Shown: positions 42,183 through 51,584 of the stretch, one piece after another
Numbering within the stretch: position 1 is the first letter of the stretch
How the letters are laid out: each line of letters begins with the position of its first letter
Assembly (NCBI RefSeq): GCF_013364355.1
Contig: NZ_CP054931.1
Location: 1,736,001-1,800,000, forward strand
From: Stenotrophomonas sp. NA06056
Lineage (GTDB): Bacteria > Pseudomonadota > Gammaproteobacteria > Xanthomonadales > Xanthomonadaceae
DNA: 64,000 nucleotides
Reading direction: 5' to 3'
Notes under the pieces: model-generated
Seen by the model: the letters and a program-made list of their open reading frames with translations, nothing else
Told to the model about the DNA's origin: nothing
Databases searched by the model: none
Program-made: the position numbers and the translations under genes

Positions 42183-44336
42183 TCAGAAGACCAGCTGCGC
42201 CGAGCTGCACTGGATCGACTGCATGCTGACATCGGTGCGGCCCAGTTCCAGCCCGAGCAGGCTGGCCAGGGTATTGGTCAGCAGGGTGCCGACGCTGTTG
42301 AGCACCGGCTTGAGCGCGGCCAGCACCGGCTTCAGCAGCGCACACAGCAGGCCGCTGCAGGTCACGTTGTTGCCCGGGGTAGTTACGCCACCGCCGTTCT
42401 GGCCATCGAGGAATCCGGCGGGTGCGGTCTGGATGTATGCCGCCAGGTTGTTGCGGATGCAGCCGTTGTAATTGGCCAGGTTGCCGATGAGGCTGTCGCA
42501 GCGGTTGATCAGCAGGCCGCCCAGCAGCGCCCCCAGCGCGCCATCCAGCACCCCCAGCCCCTGCCCGGTGACGGTCACCTTCAGTCCATCCCAGACCGAG
42601 CCGTCGCGGTGGCAGGTAACCAGGTTCAACAGGCCGCAGGCATAGGGCACGCCGTTGGTCACCGTCCAGTCGTTCAAGGGGGTGAGCTGTTGGGCAGGGT
42701 CGCCGTCACGCAGAAATGGAATGATCTTGTTGATGTCATAGCGTCCACCCGTGGGATAGGCGGCCGCCAGGTAGCGATCGGCAAGTGCCTTGGCCGTGTC
42801 GCCCGCGCTCATGCCCTTGGAGGATGGGGTCAGCATGTTCGACAGTACGCGCAGCAGTTCGTTGACCAGATCCGACACGGCGGTGCCGACGGCCAGCGGG
42901 TTGATCCAGGTTGAGCCGGTCTGGCCGGCGGCCAGGGTCAGGTTCTGCGTGCTGGTCAGCGCTGGCAGGGTGATCTTGTCGTTGATCAAGGGCTGCCCCA
43001 GCAGCTTCAACAATTGCTCGTTCTGCAGGGTCGCGTCACAGACGTTGCTCTTGGAGAAACGATCGGCCGCGTTGACCTTGCCGACACAGGCACGCAGGAC
43101 CGAGGAATCGACCTGGACGGTGGCCGTAGGCGGGGCCGCGCCGCACTGGATGCTGGTCAAGGTCCCCATCGCATTGGCCACATCCACGTGTAGTGGCAGA
43201 TGCAGGCGCGTACCGAGCAGGTTCAGCAACGGGCCAATCGCGAACAGGCGGTCGCTGTCGACGTCTACCATCAGCCGCACCTGCGCGTTGTACGCACGTG
43301 CACCGACACCGCCGATGGCGATCGACGGCGGTTCCACCACGCCGGCTTTGACGTCGATGCCCAGCAGGTTCAAGCCCTGTACCTGCACGCCATTGCCATC
43401 GTTGGCGATGGAGATCGCGGCGGTGACAAGATCCAGCACGTTGACCTTCGATTCCAGCGCGCTGCCGATGGTGCCGTCCGGTGCGATCACCTGCGCGAAC
43501 AGGCCGCCGCCGCCGCTCTGGCTGCCCAGAAGAATGTTGAGCTGGTTGATGTCCAGCCGCGTGCCGACAAGGTTGGACAGCGCCTGCAGTTGCACGCCGA
43601 CAGCGGTCTCGCGGCCAACCACCGTGGCTGTGGCATTGACCAGCTGCGCCAGCGAGACGCGGTTGATCGACAGCAGCCGGTTGAAGTCGGCCACGCTGAG
43701 GTCAGCGGTGACCGGGATGCCCAGTGCAGCCAGCAACCCCGACGGGGTGATGGTGGCCTGCGCCAGGCCATCGTAGGACAAGACGGTGGCATTGGTGACG
43801 TCCAGACCGACCAGGCGGAGGGTCGCCATCAACGGGGAATTGCCATTGGTGCGCAGCAGTTGCGAGCCCACCGCGAACACCGCAGTGGGTTCCGAGCGTT
43901 TGGCCACTGCCTGCACGCGCAGGGTGGGCAGGGTGCGGTTCTGGCCGAAGAACGGCAGAACGCCGCGTTCGGCAACGACCCGGACGGCGTTGCGAGGATT
44001 GCTGGCGTCCACGCTCGGGCTGAAGTGGTCAGCCGTTCCGCGGCTGGCATTCCAGTTGCCACACTGGATCTGCACCTGTCCGCGGAAGCGGTTCTGCGCG
44101 AGTGCGCTCTGCCGGGCAGCACTGTTGTCGGCATTGCTGGCGTTGCACAGGTCCAGCCGTTGTGCGCCTGCCAGCGCGGCCAGGTCGGCCACCTTCTGTG
44201 CATCGCGCTGGGCCCAGAACAGGAAGCCGATCTCGACCAGGCCGAGCATGGCCAGCAGCGCGATCATCACCAGCATCATGGTGACCGACATACCGCCGCG
44301 CGGGCGATTGAAGCTGATGTGGCGTGCTCGGTTCAT
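42183..44336 (-). CDS. tadG: TadG-like Flp pilus protein
   Basis: A 717-residue protein with one N-terminal membrane helix (MSVTMMLVMIALLAMLGLVEIG) and a TadE/G-like junction (FLFWAQRDAQKVADLAALAGAQRL). A long periplasmic part follows with repeated LLG/LLN segments and several cysteines. It is larger than many TadG proteins and I do not see a clear von Willebrand A metal site (DxSxS), so it may be a diverged form. Placed at the end of the Tad operon. GAGG precedes the ATG. Confidence 0.75.
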   Translation of the reverse strand: MNRARHISFNRPRGGMSVTMMLVMIALLAMLGLVEIGFLFWAQRDAQKVADLAALAGAQRLDLCNASNADNSAARQSALAQNRFRGQVQIQCGNWNASRGTADHFSPSVDASNPRNAVRVVAERGVLPFFGQNRTLPTLRVQAVAKRSEPTAVFAVGSQLLRTNGNSPLMATLRLVGLDVTNATVLSYDGLAQATITPSGLLAALGIPVTADLSVADFNRLLSINRVSLAQLVNATATVVGRETAVGVQLQALSNLVGTRLDINQLNILLGSQSGGGGLFAQVIAPDGTIGSALESKVNVLDLVTAAISIANDGNGVQVQGLNLLGIDVKAGVVEPPSIAIGGVGARAYNAQVRLMVDVDSDRLFAIGPLLNLLGTRLHLPLHVDVANAMGTLTSIQCGAAPPTATVQVDSSVLRACVGKVNAADRFSKSNVCDATLQNEQLLKLLGQPLINDKITLPALTSTQNLTLAAGQTGSTWINPLAVGTAVSDLVNELLRVLSNMLTPSSKGMSAGDTAKALADRYLAAAYPTGGRYDINKIIPFLRDGDPAQQLTPLNDWTVTNGVPYACGLLNLVTCHRDGSVWDGLKVTVTGQGLGVLDGALGALLGGLLINRCDSLIGNLANYNGCIRNNLAAYIQTAPAGFLDGQNGGGVTTPGNNVTCSGLLCALLKPVLAALKPVLNSVGTLLTNTLASLLGLELGRTDVSMQSIQCSSAQLVF

Positions 44337-44344
44337 GGCAGACC

Positions 44345-44800
44345 TCAGCGTCCGGATCGGGAGGATCCTGCGGACTTGGCGACGTCGGTTTCAAAGAACT
44401 GCGGTATGTCGTACTGGAAGCTCTTCAGGTAACGCGCGTAGCTGGACGTGGCCTGGTCGCCCAGGATCGGCAGGCGGGCGCCGGCCAGCTCGCCGGACGC
44501 CTGCAGGCGGAACAGGCTGCGTGTGGTATCGCCGATCTGCGAGGTGTTGGGCCGCAGTTGCTTGCCGCCGAAATCAGGCTTGGCTGCAGGGACTGGCGGA
44601 GGTGGTGGAGCCTGTTCCGGCGATACGTCCACGGTGGCCAACGGCTCGTTGTGCAGGGGGGCGGCTGTCGGCGCGGGCGCAGCACCGCCCAGCATCTGTC
44701 CGGTCAACGGCTGCTGCGGCGTCTGTGCCTGCGCAACCGCGGCGAAAGACAGGCCGGCAAGCATCGGCAGCAGGCAGCGGATCAGCGGCGTCGAGGTCAT
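44345..44800 (-). CDS. DUF3613 protein of the Tad locus
   Basis: A 151-residue exported protein. The signal peptide ends AAVAQAQT, a Pro/Ala linker follows, and then the DUF3613 block IGDTTRSLFRLQASGELAGARLPILGDQATSSYARYLKSF. DUF3613 genes are recurrent between tadD and tadG in beta- and gammaproteobacterial Tad clusters; role unknown. The start overlaps tadD by four bases (ATGA). Confidence 0.78.
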   Translation of the reverse strand: MTSTPLIRCLLPMLAGLSFAAVAQAQTPQQPLTGQMLGGAAPAPTAAPLHNEPLATVDVSPEQAPPPPPVPAAKPDFGGKQLRPNTSQIGDTTRSLFRLQASGELAGARLPILGDQATSSYARYLKSFQYDIPQFFETDVAKSAGSSRSGR

Positions 44801-45690
44801 GGTGTGTTCCCGGTGGGATGGTCGGTGGTGCCGAAGCGTTCCAGCATCGAGGGCGGCAGTCGTGCTGGCTCGCGCTCGTCACGCCCCTCATGGCGAGGTT
44901 CGGACGCCAGGCGCGGGCCTGCGACGGCCGGGCAGGTGGCTACGGAAGCAATCGGTCGCGTCGCTGCCGCCGCTGCAGCACTGGCCGCTGCCTGGCGCTG
45001 CTGCAGTCGCGTGCGGATCTGCTGTGCCTGCTGTTCGACGCTGCGGCGCGTTTCCACGCTGAAGCTCGCCTGCTGGGCCAATCGTTCGACAGTGGCCGTG
45101 TCGCCACGCAGCAGCGCCCACAGGGCGAGATTGGCGGTGGCCTTGGCGTTGCCCGGCGACAGTTCCAGTGCCTTGGCCAGCGGCTCGCGTGCCTGTTCGA
45201 AGCGCCCGGCGCGCAGTCGTGCATAGCCGAGGTCGCCCAGGTAATCGGTGTTCAGGGGGTTCAGCTGGGTGGCACGTGCCAGTGCCTGCTCGCCGCCGTC
45301 GTCATCATCGCGCAGGGCAGCAATCAGACCCATGCCATGCGCGGCGGCGGCCGCCTGCGGGCCATTGCCGAGGTCGCGATACAGCGCCAGCGCCGCATCG
45401 ATCTGGCCGGTCTGGCGTAGTGCATCGGCCTGCAGCAGGCGCAATGCCGGGGTGTCGCCGTAGCGCTGGCGGAAGGCATCCACGTGCGCCAGCGAGGCGT
45501 ACCAGGCACCCTGCTGCTGCATGCGCTGGATCAGTTCCAGGTAAGCATTGCGGCTGTCCTGCGGGGCCGGCGTCGGCTCTGCGAGGCTCGGCGCACGCAG
45601 GTACTTCGGCGTGGTGGAGCTGCAGCCGGCGGCGGTGGCAACCAGGGCGAGCAGCAGGCAGGCAGGGCGCAGGACAGGCATGAAGGTCAT
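44797..45690 (-). CDS. tadD: TadD-like TPR lipoprotein
   Basis: A 297-residue lipoprotein (lipobox VATAAGCSS) with four or so tetratricopeptide repeats: AYLELIQRMQQQGAWYASLAHV, then ADALRQTGQIDAALALYRDLG and YARLRAGRFEQAREPLAKALELSPGNAKATANLAL. TadD acts as a periplasmic pilotin/assembly factor for the Tad secretin in other systems. ATGA overlap with tadC upstream. An Ala-rich C-terminal tail follows the repeats. Confidence 0.85.
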   Translation of the reverse strand: MTFMPVLRPACLLLALVATAAGCSSTTPKYLRAPSLAEPTPAPQDSRNAYLELIQRMQQQGAWYASLAHVDAFRQRYGDTPALRLLQADALRQTGQIDAALALYRDLGNGPQAAAAAHGMGLIAALRDDDDGGEQALARATQLNPLNTDYLGDLGYARLRAGRFEQAREPLAKALELSPGNAKATANLALWALLRGDTATVERLAQQASFSVETRRSVEQQAQQIRTRLQQRQAAASAAAAAATRPIASVATCPAVAGPRLASEPRHEGRDEREPARLPPSMLERFGTTDHPTGNTP

Positions 45691-46616
45691 CCCATTTTCG
45701 ACAAGGTGGTGGCCAGCGCGACCAGCGCCGGTCCGGCCAGCACCAGCATCAGTGCAGGCAGCAGGGTCAGCATCATCACCACGGTCATCTTCACCGAGAG
45801 TTTGCCGACCTTTTCCTTCAGCGCGTTGCGACGCTGCTCGCGCAGGCGGATGCTGAACTGGCGAAGGGGTTCCTGCACGGCGCCGCCATGGGCATGCACC
45901 TGCAGGATCAACTGCACGAGGCTGGACAGGTCGTCGTCACCGTATACATCGCTCAACCGCCGCAGCGACTGCGCGCGGGTGCGTCCGTGGGTGTAGGACA
46001 CGTTCGCTTCCTGGATTTCCCCGCCCAGCACCGGCAGCGCGTCGCGCAGCTTGTCGCCCAGTGTCTGCAGGCTCTGGTCCATGCTGAAGCCCACGCCCTG
46101 CAGCAGGCGCAGCAGGTCGATCAGCAACGGCAGTTCATTGTTCACCGCCCGGCGCCGCCGCTTGACCCAGGCACTGAGCCCGAACTTCGGCAGCAGCAGG
46201 CCGGCAGCGAGCGCGCCGATCACCACCATGATCCTGGACAGGCCCGTGGCATCGCTGATCGTCAGCGCAATACCCAGTACCAGCAGCGCCAGCAGCAGGC
46301 GCAGGCCGAGGTAGATGGCGGTGCCGCGGCGGGTGTTCCAACCGGCCAGGTCCAGCAGCAGTCGATCTTCACCGGCCAGCAGCGCCGCTTCCAGGCGTCC
46401 GCCGCTCAATCCACGACCGAACCGTTCCAGCCACCCCAGTGAATCCTTTCGTGCGTCGACAGCGGCGTCTTCGCTGTCGCGTGGCCGCAACGCCGTTTTC
46501 AATGTGGCCGCACTGCGCTCCTCGCGATGGCCGCGCACCCAGTTGCCGAGCCCCAGCAGGGCTACCCCTGCAGCCAGCACCAGCAGCGCTGCCACGAACC
46601 AGATGCTCGCGCTCAT
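45687..46616 (-). CDS. tadC: TadC inner-membrane platform protein
   Basis: A 309-residue T2SS-F-domain membrane protein that pairs with TadB as the platform for the TadA ATPase. Membrane helices lie at about 5-25, 95-140 and 275-305. The cytoplasmic F domain contains ELPLLIDLLRLLQGVGFSMDQSLQTLGDKL. A strong AGGAGG ribosome site precedes the ATG. Overlaps tadD by four bases. Confidence 0.92.
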   Translation of the reverse strand: MSASIWFVAALLVLAAGVALLGLGNWVRGHREERSAATLKTALRPRDSEDAAVDARKDSLGWLERFGRGLSGGRLEAALLAGEDRLLLDLAGWNTRRGTAIYLGLRLLLALLVLGIALTISDATGLSRIMVVIGALAAGLLLPKFGLSAWVKRRRRAVNNELPLLIDLLRLLQGVGFSMDQSLQTLGDKLRDALPVLGGEIQEANVSYTHGRTRAQSLRRLSDVYGDDDLSSLVQLILQVHAHGGAVQEPLRQFSIRLREQRRNALKEKVGKLSVKMTVVMMLTLLPALMLVLAGPALVALATTLSKMG

Positions 46617-46644
46617 TGGAGGCCTCCTGCGTGGACGGCAACGT

Positions 46645-47586
46645 TCATAGCGATTTGGCCAGGCGGTACAGCAGGAAGGCGCCGGTCAGCTCCATGCCCA
46701 GCGCGATCAGCAGGATCTTGTGGCCGAGGGGGTCGTGCAGCACGGGCTGGAAGAACTCGGGACTGGAGATGGCCATCAACACGGCGCTGGCCGGTGGCAG
46801 CAGGCCCAGCACCCAGGCCGACATGCGGGTTTCAGAGGTGGTTGCAGCCAGCTCCTGCTGCGCCTGTTCCAGGTCACGCATGAAGTCGCCCATGCGCTGC
46901 AGGATCTGATCGGCACGTCCGCCAATGCGTATGCTTACGCCCATCACCACGGCCAGCACTTTCAGCACGTCCATGCGGTAGGGCTGTGCGGCCAGGTTGA
47001 GTGCGCGGTCCAGGTCCATGCCACCACGTGCATAGCGCACGGTAGTGTCCAGCAGGCCGCGCAGCGGCGCGTTGGTCTGCATCGAGGCGACCTGGAAGGC
47101 GGCCTGCAGGCTGTTGCCGAGTGCGGTCAGGCGCACCAGATTGTCGAGGAAGTCCGGAAGCTGGTGCAGCAGTTGCGCCTGCAGCTTGCCGGTGCGGCGC
47201 ATCAGCCACAGCCAGCAGCCCAGCAGGTACAGCAGCAGGGTCAGCGGGAACATCCAGAAGGTGCCCAGGCGCAGCACCGCGAAAACGGACAGGCCGATGC
47301 CCGGCAGCAGCATCAGCAGTGGCAGCTTCCAGCCCTGTGCCAGGCCGGCCCGTTGCAGCAGCCCGTCCCAGGGCAGGGTGCGGCGACCCGGCGCAGGCAG
47401 CGGTGCCTGCCGTGCCGCATCGGCAGGTGCGCTGGCAGGGCCGGTGCCACGTGCCAGCTGCTGTTCGGCATGCTGCACGGACGCTTGACGCTGTTCGCGG
47501 TTGCTGGCCGTCCCCCACAGCCACACGGCCAGCGCCAACAGCACCGACACGATGCTCAGCACACCCAGCAGCAGGCCGGTACTCAT
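46645..47586 (-). CDS. tadB: TadB inner-membrane platform protein
   Basis: A 313-residue protein. The N-terminal anchor helix (LLLGVLSIVSVLLALAVWLWG) is followed by a linker, then further helices around a T2SS-F domain (LLHQLPDFLDNLVRLTALGNSLQAAFQVA). It forms the Tad platform with TadC. Two bases separate it from tadA. Confidence 0.92.
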   Translation of the reverse strand: MSTGLLLGVLSIVSVLLALAVWLWGTASNREQRQASVQHAEQQLARGTGPASAPADAARQAPLPAPGRRTLPWDGLLQRAGLAQGWKLPLLMLLPGIGLSVFAVLRLGTFWMFPLTLLLYLLGCWLWLMRRTGKLQAQLLHQLPDFLDNLVRLTALGNSLQAAFQVASMQTNAPLRGLLDTTVRYARGGMDLDRALNLAAQPYRMDVLKVLAVVMGVSIRIGGRADQILQRMGDFMRDLEQAQQELAATTSETRMSAWVLGLLPPASAVLMAISSPEFFQPVLHDPLGHKILLIALGMELTGAFLLYRLAKSL

Positions 47587-47588
47587 GC

Positions 47589-48938
47589 TCAGAAGTCTCC
47601 GTAAAGGGATTCGCGCAACTGCTGCCGGAACGGTTCCAGCTTGTGCGAATGCGGCTGGAAGCCCAGCCCGATCCAGCGGTCGATCTCCTTGCCGCTGCCA
47701 TCGATCTGCACTTCGTGGCGGAACATCTCCTGGGTGGTGATCAGGTTGTCGCTGACGCCGGTGATCTCGGTGATCGACACCAGCACGCGACGGCCGCTGC
47801 CCAGTCGCGAGATCTGCACGATGAAATCGATCGCGCTGGCGATCTGCCGGCGCAGGCTGTCTTCGCTGCCCTGGAAGCCGGCGAAGCCCGCCAGCATCTC
47901 GATGCGGTAGAGGCAGTCGCGCGGCGAATTGGCGTGGATGGTGGCCATCGATCCGTCATGGCCTGTATTCATCGCCTGCAGCATTTCCAGCACCTCGGCG
48001 CCACGCACTTCGCCGACCACGATACGATCCGGGCGCATGCGCAGGCTGTTGCGTACCAGGTCGCGGATGCTGACCGCGCCCTGGCCCTCGGCACCGCCGA
48101 TGCGGCTCTCCAGGCGTACTACGTGCGGGTGGTTGAGCGAGAGCTCGGCAGTGTCTTCCACGGTGATGACGCGTTCGTTGGCCGGTACATAGCTGGCGAG
48201 CGCATTGAGCAGCGAGGTCTTGCCGGAACTTGTTCCACCAGACACAAGGATGTTGCAGCGGCCCAGCACCATCGCCTTCAGCAGCGCCTGCATCGGTGCG
48301 TCGAAGGTACCCTTGGCCAGCAGTTCGTCGGGGGTGAAGGGATCCTTGCGGAATTTGCGGATGGACACCATCGGTCCATCCACCGCCAACGGCGAAATGA
48401 TCGCATTGAGGCGGCCACCGTTGGGCAGGCGTGCGTCGACCATCGGATTGGAATCATCCAGGCGGCGGCCGAGCGGGGCGATGATGCGGCGCAGGATGCG
48501 CAGCAGGTGGGTGTCGTCGGTGAACCGCTGTGGCGCGCGCTTGAGCTGCCCGCCCTGGGAGACATGCACATCCTTGAAGCCGTTGATCAGGATGTCTTCG
48601 ATGCTGGGGTCATGCAGCAGGTCATCAAGCGGGCCGAACCCGGTGAGCTCCTTGACCAGGCCCTCGGCCACCACCTGCATTTCTTCCTCGTTGATGGGAA
48701 TGCGCCATTCCTGGATGAAACTGACCGTCTGCACCTCCACCCAGCGGGCGATGGTGTCGGGGGCCCAGGAATCGATGTCGATGCGCTCGTCTTCGATGCT
48801 GTTGAGCAGGTGCTCGTGTGCGGCCGACAGCACCTTCTGGTACTGCTCGGTCTGCGCGAAGGGCAAGCTGCCCGGTGCATGTTCCGGCACCGAGTTGCGG
48901 GCGACAACGTGCGGGAACGGGGTCACTTTGTCTTCCAT
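47589..48938 (-). CDS. tadA: TadA/CpaF pilus-assembly ATPase
   Basis: A 449-residue secretion ATPase of the VirB11/GspE superfamily that powers Flp pilus assembly. Walker A is GGTSSGKT (residues 234-241). The Asp and His boxes follow in [23 protein letters not shown] and [16 protein letters not shown], and the N-terminal domain has [18 protein letters not shown]. The start overlaps the tadZ end by 16 bases. Confidence 0.96.
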   Translation of the reverse strand: MEDKVTPFPHVVARNSVPEHAPGSLPFAQTEQYQKVLSAAHEHLLNSIEDERIDIDSWAPDTIARWVEVQTVSFIQEWRIPINEEEMQVVAEGLVKELTGFGPLDDLLHDPSIEDILINGFKDVHVSQGGQLKRAPQRFTDDTHLLRILRRIIAPLGRRLDDSNPMVDARLPNGGRLNAIISPLAVDGPMVSIRKFRKDPFTPDELLAKGTFDAPMQALLKAMVLGRCNILVSGGTSSGKTSLLNALASYVPANERVITVEDTAELSLNHPHVVRLESRIGGAEGQGAVSIRDLVRNSLRMRPDRIVVGEVRGAEVLEMLQAMNTGHDGSMATIHANSPRDCLYRIEMLAGFAGFQGSEDSLRRQIASAIDFIVQISRLGSGRRVLVSITEITGVSDNLITTQEMFRHEVQIDGSGKEIDRWIGLGFQPHSHKLEPFRQQLRESLYGDF

Positions 48939-50134
48939 TGCGATCCACCCAGGGCAAGGGCAAGTCTTTCCCGCAGGCCGTGTGCCTGGACCGGGCAGGC
49001 GGCCGGATCCAGGCGCTGCACCAGCGGGGCGAGGGCACGCAGGTAGGGGTCGCGCGGCGCATCCTGCAGCAGCAGATGACCGTGGCTGGCGGCCGTGCGT
49101 ACACGCGGGCGCTCGGGCAGTGTGGCCAGCAGCGGCAGCTCGAAGCGGCGCGCGATCTGTTCGGGGCTCATGCCACTGTTGTCATCGTGGCGGTTGATCA
49201 GCAGCTGCAGCCGCTTTTCGCGGTCACGCTGGCCGGAAAGGTGCTTCAGGGCGTGGTCCAGCGACACCAGGGTGGCGATGGAGGCGTCGGCGACCAGCCA
49301 GATTTCATCGGCCTGGTCCAGCAGCAACGGCGGCAACTGCCGCAGCGGGCAGCCGCCGGCGTCGCAGAGTACGCTGGCGAACACGCCGCGCAGGCGTTGC
49401 AGCAGCGCGCCAGGGTCCGAGGGCGGCAACGCGTCGCTGCCGCTGGCGCGGTCGAGCAGGACCAGGCCGCTGGGATGGCGTGCCATCGCCGTGCGCGCCA
49501 GCGTGGCGTCGATGCGGCTGGCGTTGCGCAATGCATCTTCGTAATGGAAGCGGCTGTCCAGGTTGAGGTACAGCGCCAGATCACCGGCTGGCTGCGCCAA
49601 CTCCATCAGCAGCCCGTCCTGCACGGCCGCATCGCCCTGGGCAAGCGTGTGGGTCTGTTGTGCCAGCACCGACAGATGGGCGGCCAGGGTGCTGGTACCA
49701 ACACCGGCACGCACGCCCAGCAGCACGATCAGTCGTGCCTTGTGCGCCTGCTGGGCGCTTGCGGCAGGGCGCGGTGACAGTGCGCGGCGCAGGGCGGCCT
49801 CGATGCCGGTGTTGTCACTGTCCAGGTCCAGGACATCGCGCAGTCCGGCGCGCAGTGCCATCACCACGCCTTCAACCTGGCCGGGGCTGGTGGCGCCCAC
49901 CGCCACCAGGGTCAAGTCGGGCTGGGTCTGCTGCAACTGCTGCGCCAACACCGTCGATGCCGATGCGTGCTCGGGCCGGAAGTCGAGCAGTACCAGGCTC
50001 TGTGGGCCGCGCTGCAGATCCTGTGCCGAGGTCGGCTCGCCGCTGTCCTGCCAATGCAATGCCGTGGCCGGCGGCAGCTTGGCAGCCAGTCGCGGCAGCA
50101 GTTCACGGTCGATCCCGTACAGGACCAGATTCAT
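48923..50134 (-). CDS. tadZ: TadZ/CpaE-like pilus-localisation protein, degenerate Walker A
   Basis: A 403-residue protein. An atypical receiver-like N-domain (1-120) is followed by a ParA/MinD-type ATPase fold. The phosphate loop at residues 140-149 reads GVRAGVGTST, lacking the lysine of the canonical GKT/S and the deviant signature lysine, so ATP hydrolysis is doubtful. The later switch-like FASVLCDAGG and LINRHDDNSGMS are recognisable. TadZ marks the site of pilus assembly in other species. Start at MNLVLYGIDR follows AAGGA with good spacing; the longer frame has no ribosome site. Confidence 0.85.
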   Translation of the reverse strand: MNLVLYGIDRELLPRLAAKLPPATALHWQDSGEPTSAQDLQRGPQSLVLLDFRPEHASASTVLAQQLQQTQPDLTLVAVGATSPGQVEGVVMALRAGLRDVLDLDSDNTGIEAALRRALSPRPAASAQQAHKARLIVLLGVRAGVGTSTLAAHLSVLAQQTHTLAQGDAAVQDGLLMELAQPAGDLALYLNLDSRFHYEDALRNASRIDATLARTAMARHPSGLVLLDRASGSDALPPSDPGALLQRLRGVFASVLCDAGGCPLRQLPPLLLDQADEIWLVADASIATLVSLDHALKHLSGQRDREKRLQLLINRHDDNSGMSPEQIARRFELPLLATLPERPRVRTAASHGHLLLQDAPRDPYLRALAPLVQRLDPAACPVQAHGLRERLALALGGSQWKTK

Positions 50135-50207
50135 CGGTGGTCCTTGCGGGTACAGCGGCAGGGCAGTGGCGTAGGGCATGGGCGTGGTACCGGAGACGTC
50201 ATGTGGG

Positions 50208-51566
50208 TCAGCGCGAGAAACCGGGCACCGGATCGCGGCTGATCGGGCCAAGCAGCCATGCACCCCATTCGGGCATGTTCGGCTTGGCTTCGCGATCGCC
50301 GGGCAGCGGCAGTTCGGTATTGCGGGCAATCGGCTGTACCAACCGCGGCGTGACGATGATCACCAGTTCCTTGTCCTGGCGCTTGTAGTCGAAGTTGCGG
50401 AAGAACGTGCCGATGATCGGCAGGTCGCCGAGCAGCGGAATCTTGTTGACCGTGGAAGCCACGGTGGAACTGACCAGACCACCGATGACGAAGCTCTCGC
50501 CATCACCAAGCTCGACGGTGGTGTCGGCGCGGCGGGTGGTGATCGAAGGAATCTGCACGCCGTTCAGTGCAATCGAGTTGGTGTAGTCGAGGTCGCTGGC
50601 TTCCGGCGCAACCTTCAACGCAATGCGGTTCGGTGAGAGCACGGTGGGCGTGACGGTCAGGCCGATGCCGAAGGGCTTGTAGGTGACCGTGGTCGTGCCA
50701 AGTCCCTGTGGCTCCAGGATCGGCAGTTCGCCACCGGCCAGGAAGCTGGCGCTCTGCCCGGAAAGCGCAACGAGGGTGGGCTCGGCCAGCACGCGCGCCA
50801 TGCCATTGGCCTGCAGCAGGTCGACGTCGGCATTCCACAGGCCCTTGGTCGAGCCAAACACAAGCCGGAACGCCGAAGAGATCGGTGACTCGCTTTCGTT
50901 GCTGGACTCGCCTTCCTTCATGCCCGGGAGGATGCCGGTGTTGCCTGGCAGCTGCCCGCCCGGCCGGGCGAAGCCATAGGCGAAGCCACCGTTGCGGTTC
51001 TGGAAGTTGATGCCGATCTGCTTCAGTGCGGTCTTGTTGAATTCGACCACCTTGACCTCGACCTGCACTACGCCGCCGCTGCTGATGGTGGAGGCATCGG
51101 CCAGGCTGCCGTCCTTGCCCAGTGCCATCACTGCGGTCTTCTGTTCCTGCATGTGCGCCAGCACACTGTCGCTGCTTCCCTGCAGCAGCCCCTGATGGTC
51201 CTGCTGGGTGAACACCAGTCCGCTGGCGCCGGCATCGGCAGCGCCCTGCACGGCACTCTGCACGCGTACCTGCACGCGTTGTGGTTCGCTTTGCTTGCGA
51301 TGCCACAGCAGCAGGGTGGTGGTGCCCGGTGCCTTGCCGACCAGCAGCGCTTGGCGCGCGCCGCGCAGCATTACGATGTCAGCCACGCCGGGATCGGCAA
51401 TGGCAACCCGCTCCAGATCGGCTGGCAGTGTCCATGGCCGCTGCTCGCGGGTCTGCAGCAGCAGATCGTCGGCAGCCACGCTCGCACCCGGCGCCAGCAG
51501 CACCAGCAGCAGGGCCAGCCAGCGCTGGCGGACAGTGGAGCGTAGGCGGTGGCGACGTTCAGTCAT
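50208..51566 (-). CDS. cpaC: CpaC/RcpA outer-membrane secretin
   Basis: A 452-residue secretin. A signal peptide (LALLLVLLAPGASVAAD) is followed by an N-terminal pilus-secretin domain (VAIADPGVADIVMLRGARQALLVGKAPGTTTLLLW). The C-terminal secretin gate is at about 240-420, with VLAEPTLVALSGQSASFLAGGELPI and VPLLG-type KIPLLGDLPIIGTFFR. It forms the outer-membrane channel for the pilus. Start at ATG 51566, preceded by GAGAG. Confidence 0.94.
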   Translation of the reverse strand: MTERRHRLRSTVRQRWLALLLVLLAPGASVAADDLLLQTREQRPWTLPADLERVAIADPGVADIVMLRGARQALLVGKAPGTTTLLLWHRKQSEPQRVQVRVQSAVQGAADAGASGLVFTQQDHQGLLQGSSDSVLAHMQEQKTAVMALGKDGSLADASTISSGGVVQVEVKVVEFNKTALKQIGINFQNRNGGFAYGFARPGGQLPGNTGILPGMKEGESSNESESPISSAFRLVFGSTKGLWNADVDLLQANGMARVLAEPTLVALSGQSASFLAGGELPILEPQGLGTTTVTYKPFGIGLTVTPTVLSPNRIALKVAPEASDLDYTNSIALNGVQIPSITTRRADTTVELGDGESFVIGGLVSSTVASTVNKIPLLGDLPIIGTFFRNFDYKRQDKELVIIVTPRLVQPIARNTELPLPGDREAKPNMPEWGAWLLGPISRDPVPGFSR

Positions 51567-51584
51567 GTGCGCTCTCGGCAAGGG

